DNA of 64,000 nt from GM7GCV1 sp965222065 (GTDB lineage Bacteria > Pseudomonadota > Gammaproteobacteria > Pseudomonadales > GM7GCV1). The DNA is taken from NCBI GenBank assembly GCA_965222065.1, contig OZ244933.1:2418001-2482000 (forward strand). Direction: 5' to 3'. The position numbers were made by a program, and so were the translations under genes. Below are positions 57,512 through 64,000 of this stretch, piece after piece; positions within the stretch are counted from its first letter, which is position 1, and each line of letters opens with the position of its first letter. Below the pieces are notes generated by a model. The model saw only the letters and a list, made by a program, of their open reading frames with translations, was not told the DNA's origin and searched no databases.

Positions 57512-60042
57512 GACGACTCGCTCCGCTCGGCAAGCCAGAGATCCAGTTGATCTTTCTCGGCAAAGCGGTGTAGCGGTGCCAGAGCATCCGTGCGACCAAA
57601 GCCAACCTCGGTTTCAAACACACGGGCATCGCCGTCGGCATATTTCTGCGCCAGTTCTTCAAGCGAGGACTTCCACTGATCCAGTAATCCAGGCCAGTTT
57701 TCCTGGACACTGACACCTTCGATCAGCTCTTCGCGACCAATACCGATAAAGCGCATCTTGTCCGGGCGTACCTGGGCAAAACAGATGACATCGGGTGCGG
57801 TGTCAATGCTTAACGCATAAAGCGGCAACTGTGGTTCCTGGGGGGGCATGTCCAGCCAGTCGGCGCTGCTGAGGTTGTTACCGGTTTTGTAGTCAATCAG
57901 AATCAGTTCGCCGCCCGGCAGGCGATCCAGGCGATCCAGCTTCATCGCGAAACGTAACGGGCCGATTTTTGCCTGAATTCGCTGCTCGGCAAACTCCAGG
58001 GAAAACTCGGGTCGCTGACGTTCAAGTTGTAACCAGTCATAAACAAGGCTGGCCAGTCGGTCGGTTTCCAGCTTTATGTAGTTATAGCCAAATCGATGCA
58101 GAAAAGGGCTGAGCACCTTTCGGGCATGCTCCTGGCAAAGTTCCCGGGCTTCCTCGTCTTGTTGCGCTTGCAGGCCTGCACTGCTTTCCAGCTGTTTCCA
58201 GACCTGGTCAAGCACGCGGTGCACCAGGGTGCCGCGATCGGCCGCAGACAATCCGATTTGCGGTTCTTCCAATGGCACCGCTTTCAAACGCCATTGGGCA
58301 AAGGCGCTAAATGGGGAGGCCTGCATGGTTTGCAACAGGACAGATCCACTGCCGTCATAGCCGCTGATGGTGCGCTCTTCCTCCGGAACAGGCGGCGCTT
58401 GCGAACAATCCAGCCATTCCATCGCGGCAGTTTGAAAGCTGGACGGTTCGGATTCATCAGGGGCAAATACTGGCAGGTCGGCAATCAGTGCACAGGGAGT
58501 TTGTTCCAGGTCATCCTGTCGTCGGGAATAACTAAAGATGGTTTCTGTGGCCGCCTGCTGTAGTCGTTGAATCAGTCGTTCCGCAAGATGGGCTTCCTGA
58601 TCGGCATTGACGTGTGGCATCTGGTAGCGGGACTGCAATGACACCGGCAACAAAGGGTTGGGCTGTGGTGCGCCGGGCCAGTTCTGGCTGTTCATGCCCA
58701 TAATCCATAGATGGCTAAAATCGGCGGCGGCCTCAACGGTATCGAGCAAATACAAACCGGTTCCATCCGGGCAGGACTGCGCCCCTGGCTTGCTGGCACA
58801 GCGATTTAGCAATTTAAGTGCCTGGGCTATATCTATCTCGCCGGTGATATGGCCCAAAGCGCTGAACTCATCCAGCACTTTTTCCCATTTGTCCCAGCCA
58901 AACTGCGCCGTAACCTGGAATACGCCCAGGGCATCCAGCTGACGCTGGAACCTTGCCGCGTGATCCAGCGGAGGGAGACGTTTTATCTGGCGTTTATCGG
59001 CAAAAGGCCGACTCAGGAAGTCCTGCAATGGCGGGTGATCGATACAGTCCAGAAAGCGACTCACGCCGATGGTTTTTTGTTTGAGCGCGCAGAGGTTTCG
59101 GTCCCACTGGGCACGAACATCGTATTCCTGGTCAAAATCTCCCCAGAGCCTTGATTGCGTCAGCAGGCGAGCGGTTGGCAGATCGATTTCGTTCGTATTG
59201 AGCTGGAGCAGGGCCAGTGCTGTCTGGACGGGTCCCTGTTTGGCCAGTGGAAGCTCCCGGGCAAGATGTTTGGGAACGTTGGCACCCACCCGGGAATGCA
59301 TCATCCGCTGTGCAGGCTTGAGGTTGTCGCCAAGGTTAAAATCAATAATGGCGACCCGTGACAATGGGTCTTGCTGCAACAAACTGTCCGCCCATTGCAG
59401 CGCGGCATCAAGCTCGCTTTGCGGGTTATCCAGTGCCGCAATTTTTGCCTGGCAGGATTTTACCTGGTAGTCCTGAACTTCTACATGTTCGAAATTGGCC
59501 GCCAGCCATCGCTGCCAGAGTGGCGGCGGCGGGGTGATAAATGCATACAGCTGGACTGTTACTGCTTTGGTGATGTTTCCTGTTGCCAGGCTGTCCAGGA
59601 CAGACAGCTCCGGTGTGGTTAGCCCCAGTCGATCCAGTTGTTTTTCAAATTCCTCTGCCCAGTCGCTAAAACAGATTAACTGTCCGGTCTCCGCCTTGCG
59701 GAGCTCGTCCGGTGGTATTTCCCAGCGTTTCAGGCTTTGCCAGGCGGTGAGTGCGTGGCCGGCCAGGACACCCGGATTGAGCTGACGGAACTGCTCGTCG
59801 CGATCACGATGTCTGGCAATAATTTGCTCCCAGATCAGTTGCTGCTGGGACTCGGAAGCCATCGGTAATGGCGCTTGAAGGCTATTGGTCAGCCATTGCA
59901 GTAATGGCTGAATTGGCGCGCTGGGGGCGGCAACACACTGTTGTTCAAGCAAGCGCGCACGACGTAATTGCTGGGCAAGGGGCAGGTTGGGGGTGAGTGT
60001 CAGTGAGGTGGAGGCCAAGGTTGGAATTGCCGTCTCACTCAA
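57508..60042 (-). CDS. PD-(D/E)xK nuclease family DNA repair protein (AddB-like)
   Basis: An 844-residue protein. The N-terminal two-thirds resembles an inactivated helicase (AddB/RecC-like) with no intact Walker A. The C-terminal nuclease has motif GGELILIDYKTGNNL preceded by RGTLVHRVLDQVW and followed by QLPLYALSI, the Q-x3-Y signature. It fits the proteobacterial family often called 'probable DNA repair protein', partner of the AddA-like helicase. The start is TTG 60042, overlapping the murI stop (TTGA). Murein and DNA repair genes thus form one operon. Confidence 0.87.
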   Translation of the reverse strand: MSETAIPTLASTSLTLTPNLPLAQQLRRARLLEQQCVAAPSAPIQPLLQWLTNSLQAPLPMASESQQQLIWEQIIARHRDRDEQFRQLNPGVLAGHALTAWQSLKRWEIPPDELRKAETGQLICFSDWAEEFEKQLDRLGLTTPELSVLDSLATGNITKAVTVQLYAFITPPPPLWQRWLAANFEHVEVQDYQVKSCQAKIAALDNPQSELDAALQWADSLLQQDPLSRVAIIDFNLGDNLKPAQRMMHSRVGANVPKHLARELPLAKQGPVQTALALLQLNTNEIDLPTARLLTQSRLWGDFDQEYDVRAQWDRNLCALKQKTIGVSRFLDCIDHPPLQDFLSRPFADKRQIKRLPPLDHAARFQRQLDALGVFQVTAQFGWDKWEKVLDEFSALGHITGEIDIAQALKLLNRCASKPGAQSCPDGTGLYLLDTVEAAADFSHLWIMGMNSQNWPGAPQPNPLLPVSLQSRYQMPHVNADQEAHLAERLIQRLQQAATETIFSYSRRQDDLEQTPCALIADLPVFAPDESEPSSFQTAAMEWLDCSQAPPVPEEERTISGYDGSGSVLLQTMQASPFSAFAQWRLKAVPLEEPQIGLSAADRGTLVHRVLDQVWKQLESSAGLQAQQDEEARELCQEHARKVLSPFLHRFGYNYIKLETDRLASLVYDWLQLERQRPEFSLEFAEQRIQAKIGPLRFAMKLDRLDRLPGGELILIDYKTGNNLSSADWLDMPPQEPQLPLYALSIDTAPDVICFAQVRPDKMRFIGIGREELIEGVSVQENWPGLLDQWKSSLEELAQKYADGDARVFETEVGFGRTDALAPLHRFAEKDQLDLWLAERSESS

Positions 60043-60875
60043 GACTCAAAAATCTCGACGGTGGTGATACCCAGGCTGCCGCAATAGGTCTGCATGGCAC
60101 CAATCTCGGTGTCCCGGGCAGTCAGCAGCATCTGATGGCCGAGACTGGTCAGCTCGGTGTTATCGGTAGGCAACAGGGTGCGAACCCGCTGGGCAATGGC
60201 TGCCCCGCAATCCAGGATGGAGATGCGCTCTGGGATAAGCTGCCGGATTTCCTCGTACAGGAGGGGGAAGTGGGTGCAGGCCAATACCAGGGTGTCGAGT
60301 GTTTCGTGCTGGATAAGGGGCGAGAGTATCTCTTCCAGTTTTACCAGGTCGACCGGCTCTCCCCGCAGCTTGCGTTCCGCCATATAGACCAGATCGGAAC
60401 TGCCCAGCCGAACAATATGGGCCTCTGGCGCAAAATCCTGAATCAGGTTATTGGTGTAACTTCGATTGACCGTCGCCGGAGTGGCTAGCAATCCAATAGT
60501 TTGGGTTTTGGAGTTGGCCGCGGCGGGCTTGATCGCCGGGACGACACCGACAAAGGGAATCGCGTGGCGTTTACGCAACTCGTCCAGTACCAGCGTACTG
60601 GCGGTGTTGCAGGCGATAACGCAAAGGTCTGGATGGTAGTGATCAATCAGCTTGCCTACCACCAGTAGCACTCGCTCCAGCAAATCGGCTTCCTTGAGAA
60701 CGCCGTAAGGAAACCGGGCATTGTCCAGGGCCAGGATGCACTGGAGTTCCGGCTGGAGTTTGTTGATTTCGGTAAACACGCTCAGGGCACCGACGCCGGA
60801 ATCAAAGATCAGTGCGCGCGGCACCGACGCGTTTTGTGCGGCGGTCGTAAGTTCCATATTGAGCGAATGTTGCAT
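60039..60875 (-). CDS. murI: glutamate racemase
   Basis: A 278-residue enzyme that makes D-glutamate for peptidoglycan. The catalytic cysteines lie in VIACNTASTLVLDEL and LVLACTHFPLLYEEI; the N-terminal motif is FDSGVGALSVFTEI. ATG 60875 is chosen; an upstream TTG at 60911 and an ATG at 60857 are alternatives, none with a clear ribosome-binding site. It overlaps the AddB-like gene by 4 bases. Confidence 0.93.
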   Translation of the reverse strand: MQHSLNMELTTAAQNASVPRALIFDSGVGALSVFTEINKLQPELQCILALDNARFPYGVLKEADLLERVLLVVGKLIDHYHPDLCVIACNTASTLVLDELRKRHAIPFVGVVPAIKPAAANSKTQTIGLLATPATVNRSYTNNLIQDFAPEAHIVRLGSSDLVYMAERKLRGEPVDLVKLEEILSPLIQHETLDTLVLACTHFPLLYEEIRQLIPERISILDCGAAIAQRVRTLLPTDNTELTSLGHQMLLTARDTEIGAMQTYCGSLGITTVEIFES

Positions 60876-61032
60876 GGCGAACGATTCTGCCAGAAGGGCA
60901 GGTATTGGCAAGGGCCAAATGCAGGCTTTCCTGCAGCAATTAGACTCTACAGTTTTTGTGACAGCTGAGCTATGCTGGCGGCATCCAGAGTCTTTATAAC
61001 CAACAGCTCAACGCCGTAAAAAGGATCTCTAC

Positions 61033-61389
61033 ATGATTGATTTCCGCGAGGAAAAAAACTTCAAGAACTTCAGCAATGGCGACGTGATTTTCAGCCAGGG
61101 CGAAGAGGGCGATTACATGTATGCCGTCGTCACGGGCGAAGTGGAAATGCGTGTCGGTGAAAAGTTTGTGAGGTCTGTGCGTGAAAATGAATTCTTTGGC
61201 GAAATGGCCGTGCTCGATAACCAGCCCAGAAGCGCCACCGCTCATGCCATGGGCAGTACCACGCTGGCGGTTATTTCCAAGGAGCGGTTTATGGAAATGC
61301 TGAAGGAAGACCACGACTTTGCCCTGCAGATTATCCGGGTACTGATTAACCGGCTGAGAGCCGAAACCAAGATGAAGGAATTCTGGTAA
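61033..61389 (+). CDS. cyclic nucleotide-binding domain protein, stand-alone (paralogue 1)
   Basis: A 118-residue protein consisting of one cNMP-binding beta-roll: GDVIFSQGEEGDYMYAVVTGEVEM, the phosphate-binding-cassette region FFGEMAVLDNQPRSATAHA and a C-terminal helix. The cassette (GEMA...RSATA) fits cyclic nucleotide binding. There is no helix-turn-helix, so it is not a Crp-type DNA-binding regulator; it probably signals through protein contacts. ATG follows AAGGA. It is paralogous to the protein at 61737-62135. Confidence 0.88.
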   Translation: MIDFREEKNFKNFSNGDVIFSQGEEGDYMYAVVTGEVEMRVGEKFVRSVRENEFFGEMAVLDNQPRSATAHAMGSTTLAVISKERFMEMLKEDHDFALQIIRVLINRLRAETKMKEFW

Positions 61390-61588
61390 GCCCGGGTTTC
61401 GCTAATTCCCGCAGTCTCCCATTATCGCCCGTTCCGCAAACTTGACGCGGAGTGGGACCAACGTCACAAACCGGATGGGCAATTTCTACAGTTTTACAAT
61501 CTCCATCTGATCAATCCTTGACCAATTCTTGCTGCCTGTAAGGCACCGGCGCACCATTTCTGACAGTTTCAAGACAGAGGTGTATCGA

Positions 61589-61702
61589 ATGCCAGTCATG
61601 GTTCACAGCGAAAAAGCGCCGTCGTCCGTTGTCGTGCTCAGATTATTGGCCTTTAGTGCCAGCATTCTGGTGTGGGTGGCACTGCTGTGTACGGTGTTCT
61701 GA
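61589..61702 (+). CDS. 37-residue single-pass membrane peptide
   Basis: A short frame with a polar N-terminus (MPVMVHSEKAPSS) and one transmembrane helix (LLAFSASILVWVALLCTVF) ending at the stop. AGAGG lies about 9 bases before the ATG. It starts 200 bases after one cNMP-binding gene and ends 34 bases before the next. I know no family for it; translation is inferred from the ribosome-binding site and the clean membrane helix. Confidence 0.5.
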   Translation: MPVMVHSEKAPSSVVVLRLLAFSASILVWVALLCTVF

Positions 61703-61736
61703 TAGCACCGGCAACACAGAGGTGGAGGATAAAGAC

Positions 61737-62135
61737 ATGTTTGATTTCAGCGACGAGAAAAACTACCGAACTTACAAGGCCGGCGAGACCATCTTTATGG
61801 TGGGCGAGCGCGGCTACGATATGTATGCGGTAATCGAGGGCGAAGTGGAAATTCGCCTTGGCAGTAACTACATATCAACTGCACGCGAGAACGAGATATT
61901 TGGCGAAATGGCACTGATTGATCGTAAAGACCGCACGGCCACTGCCTACGCGGTAAAAGACTCTACGGTCGCGGTGATCAGCGAAAACCGTTTTCGTGAA
62001 CTTTCCAAAAACCCGGATTTCGCCCTGGACATGATGCGTGTCGTGTCTGCGCGGCTGCGTACCGAAATGCGCATCAAGCGCGAGCTGTCTCACGAAGCCA
62101 GCCTGCGGGCCGTGGGCATCTCGGTCGCGTCCTGA
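61737..62135 (+). CDS. cyclic nucleotide-binding domain protein, stand-alone (paralogue 2)
   Basis: A 132-residue protein with the same one-domain plan as the gene at 61033: MFDFSDEKNYRTYKAGETIF, MYAVIEGEVEIRLG and the cassette IFGEMALIDRKDRTATAYA. It has a longer C-terminal tail (RELSHEASLRAVGISVAS). ATG 61737 follows GGTGGAGG; an open frame from 61629 upstream overlaps the small membrane peptide gene in another frame and is not used. The threonine in DRTATA replaces the serine of paralogue 1. Confidence 0.87.
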   Translation: MFDFSDEKNYRTYKAGETIFMVGERGYDMYAVIEGEVEIRLGSNYISTARENEIFGEMALIDRKDRTATAYAVKDSTVAVISENRFRELSKNPDFALDMMRVVSARLRTEMRIKRELSHEASLRAVGISVAS

Positions 62136-62192
62136 TCGTTTTAGATTCCTCCTTCCTGATTTTCTCCCCCCTGTGTGAAGTAGGAATTCCTT

Positions 62193-62244
62193 CCGGCAAC
62201 GGCAGTCAGTCCGGTCTTCCCCATTTGGCCGGGCTGGTTGCCGG
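62193..62244. repeat. inverted repeat between the cNMP gene and rmuC
   Basis: CCGGCAAC (62193-62200) and GTTGCCGG (62237-62244) are perfect 8-base arms, with inner complementary pieces (AGTCCGG / CCGGGCT). It probably forms a long hairpin after the cNMP-binding gene. No T tract follows, so its role as a terminator is uncertain. Confidence 0.35.
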
Positions 62245-62320
62245 GAGGAGCTGTTTCCCCGGCATGGCGTAATCCCGCCTGATGTCATAGACTTTCGACA
62301 CTTTTGCAGTCGGAAGCTAA

Positions 62321-63610
62321 ATGGATTCTCTCGTCGTCTTTCTTATTGTTGGTGGGTTGCTGGCAGCGGCCAAACTGTTCTTTGCCTTTCTCTGGTATAC
62401 ACAGCGGACCACCCACAAACGAACCCTGCAAGACCTGGCAGCTGTACAACAGGAGCTGGCCGAGGCCGAAAGCCAGCTGGAGCAGGCCAGACGGCGCGAA
62501 TCCGAACTCACGTCCCAGCTCAGAGTCGCTGAAGCCCGTACGGAAGAACAGCTTAAATACCACCAGCAACTCAACGACGAGCTCAAAAATGCCCAGGCCA
62601 AACTGCAAAAAGACTTCGAGGTTCTGACCAACAAACTCTACGAAGACAGCCGCAAAAAATTCGAAAGCGACAGCCAGAAAACCCTGCTCAACAGTCTGGA
62701 CCCACTGAAAAAAGAGATTGAAGGCTTCCGCAAGCGCATTGAAGACACACATCGTGAAGATGTTGCCGGTAGAAGCCGGCTGGAAGGCCAGATCCGGGCG
62801 CTGCATGAACAGGCCGCCAAAATTGGCGAAGATGCCGTTCAGTTAACCAATGCCCTTAAAGGGGAAACCAAATCCCAGGGTAACTGGGGGGAAATGGTGC
62901 TCGAACGGCTGCTGGAAGACTCCGGTCTGGAAAAGGGCAGGGAGTATGAAACCCAATCCTCTTTTAAGGACGAAGACGGGCAGCGCAAGCAACCCGACGT
63001 GATCGTTCGGCTACCGGATCAAAAGGACATCGTCATTGACGCCAAGGTTTCCCTGAAAGCCTACGAGGCCTTCTACAACGCCGAGACCGACGCCCAAAAA
63101 GAAAAGGCCCTGAAAGAACACATCAGCTCCCTGCGCAATCACTTTGCCGGGCTCAGTGCCAAAAACTACGAAGCGCTGGATAGCATCAACAGCCTGGATT
63201 TTGTGTTTATGTTTGTGCCCATCGAGCCTGCCTATTCACTGGCACTGCAGACCGACCAAAGCCTGTTCCAGAACGCTTACGACAAAGGCGTGGTGATTGT
63301 TAGCCCCACCACCTTAATGGCCACTCTGCGCACCGTCGCCAATATCTGGCGCTACGAAAAACAAAACCGCTACGCCCAACAAATCGCCGACGAAGGCGGC
63401 AAGCTCTACGACCAGTTTGTCCTGGTGGTGGAATCCCTGGATGACGTGGGCAGAAAGATCGAAGCCACGCAAAGCAGCTACGATTTGGCCCGCAAGCGGT
63501 TATCAGAAGGGCGCGGCAACCTGGTGGGACGGGTGGAAAACCTTAGAAAACTCGGGGCCAAATCCAAGAAGAATTTGCCGGATTCAGTTAAGGGGTTATT
63601 GGAAGAATAA
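62321..63610 (+). CDS. rmuC: DNA recombination protein RmuC
   Basis: A 429-residue protein: an N-terminal membrane anchor (LVVFLIVGGLLAAAKLFFAFLW), a long coiled coil (about residues 35-180) and the RmuC PD-(D/E)xK-like core. The core has SQGNWGEMVLERLLEDSGLEKG, PDVIVRLPDQKDIVIDAKVSL and FVFMFVPIEPAYSLA. RmuC limits inversions at short repeats and has been linked to phage defence. The ATG follows CGGAAG. The stop is 5 bases before the next gene. Confidence 0.95.
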   Translation: MDSLVVFLIVGGLLAAAKLFFAFLWYTQRTTHKRTLQDLAAVQQELAEAESQLEQARRRESELTSQLRVAEARTEEQLKYHQQLNDELKNAQAKLQKDFEVLTNKLYEDSRKKFESDSQKTLLNSLDPLKKEIEGFRKRIEDTHREDVAGRSRLEGQIRALHEQAAKIGEDAVQLTNALKGETKSQGNWGEMVLERLLEDSGLEKGREYETQSSFKDEDGQRKQPDVIVRLPDQKDIVIDAKVSLKAYEAFYNAETDAQKEKALKEHISSLRNHFAGLSAKNYEALDSINSLDFVFMFVPIEPAYSLALQTDQSLFQNAYDKGVVIVSPTTLMATLRTVANIWRYEKQNRYAQQIADEGGKLYDQFVLVVESLDDVGRKIEATQSSYDLARKRLSEGRGNLVGRVENLRKLGAKSKKNLPDSVKGLLEE

Positions 63611-63615
63611 TTCTT

Positions 63616-64000
63616 ATGCGTTTCTGGTGGGTAAATCAAAAACAAACATTCCGCCAGGAATTTTCTGGGGGCTATATGTGGTCCCCTAAAAGAAATAGAA
63701 ATGGAAGGAGAAATAGAGCATACGAAAGTATGCGGATTGTTAGCCCAGGAGATGTTGTCTTTTCATATGCTGAGGGACACATAAAGGCAATAGGTATCAT
63801 AAATAGGCCAGCGTATTCATTTCCTAAACCAGATAACTTTGGAGCTGCGGGGGCAAATTGGGACCAAGATGGTTGGCGTGTAGATTTACATTATCAGAAA
63901 TTAAGAATGCCCTTCAGGCCTAAAGATAATATAAAAGACATCGTCGAAGTGCTGCCTGATCAATACTCTCCCCTCCAAGCTAACGGTAATGGAAATCAAA
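63616..64000 (+). CDS. EVE-like domain protein, possible HNH endonuclease (3' end cut off by window)
   Basis: A frame of at least 128 codons runs off the end of the window. Its start reads MRFWWVNQKQTFRQEF, then GGYMWSPKRNRNGRRN, then SPGDVVFSYAEGHIKAIGII. This pattern (WWVNQ-QT, GGY-WSPK, R-Y-M, PGD-VFSF, I-AIG) matches EVE/PUA-like modified-base-binding domains that I recall at the N-terminus of HNH nucleases in defence systems. The region is AT-rich, and arginine is mostly AGA/AGG, unlike the CGN use of neighbouring genes, so recent transfer is likely. The catalytic part lies outside the window, so the nuclease assignment is inference. Confidence 0.6.
   Translation, partial: MRFWWVNQKQTFRQEFSGGYMWSPKRNRNGRRNRAYESMRIVSPGDVVFSYAEGHIKAIGIINRPAYSFPKPDNFGAAGANWDQDGWRVDLHYQKLRMPFRPKDNIKDIVEVLPDQYSPLQANGNGNQ

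Overview
The window looks like chromosomal core sequence from a gammaproteobacterium, probably a marine or Pseudomonas-allied lineage. The evidence is a type IV pilus cluster (pilY1-pilE next to pilR-pilS) followed by nadE, bamD, rluD, pgeF and clpB, an order much like that of pseudomonads. BamD, NfuA, RmuC, glutamate racemase and cobalamin-dependent MetH fit the same group. Base composition is moderate and even until the last 400 bases, which are clearly more AT-rich. I see no tRNA, rRNA, CRISPR array, integrase or intact insertion sequence.

Layout. 1-6660: the end of pilY1 and pilE, convergent with the pilS-pilR two-component pair. 6748-13814: NAD synthetase, bamD divergent from rluD-pgeF, and clpB with a heat-shock promoter. 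13831-14019: a Fur-box-driven, highly structured small RNA candidate on the minus strand, the most interesting item here. 14127-18327: a DUF4124 protein and the ilvI-ilvH-ilvC branched-chain operon; ilvD lies separately at 35063-36742. 18367-19571: a structured leader or small RNA, then an EamA permease. 19597-25648: recN, a small membrane protein and the chaperone set grpE-dnaK-dnaJ. 25741-41326: mostly transport and metabolism (two Na/Ca exchangers, ZntB, a dicarboxylate symporter, an S41 protease, an acetyltransferase, a histone-deacetylase-like amidohydrolase, MetY, a CBS protein) with several small membrane proteins. 41358-45041: metH. 45224-49128: a large lipoprotein with metallopeptidase motifs, a small lipoprotein and nfuA. 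49140-54106: a sugar-phosphatase-like HAD protein, DAHP synthase behind an attenuator-like leader, a periplasmic peroxiredoxin, an exported methyltransferase and a helix-turn-helix/zinc-ribbon protein; three copies of one REP-like hairpin lie here. 54092-60875: a murI-nuclease-helicase operon resembling AddAB. 61033-62135: two paralogous cyclic-nucleotide-binding proteins with a 37-residue membrane peptide between them. 62321-64000: rmuC, then a truncated AT-rich gene for an EVE-like (possibly HNH nuclease) protein that may open a defence or accessory island beyond the window.

How the parts work together. clpB, grpE and dnaK each have a CTTGAA-type and CCCCAT-type box separated by 14 bases, so a sigma-32 regulon is visible directly. 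The ilv genes, DAHP synthase, metY and metH make this an amino-acid biosynthesis-rich segment. Three RNA-level control candidates (the Fur small RNA, the EamA leader and the DAHP synthase attenuator) and a 27-base palindrome over the nfuA translation start are the main regulatory observations. All function calls come from reading the sequence by eye; no database search was run.
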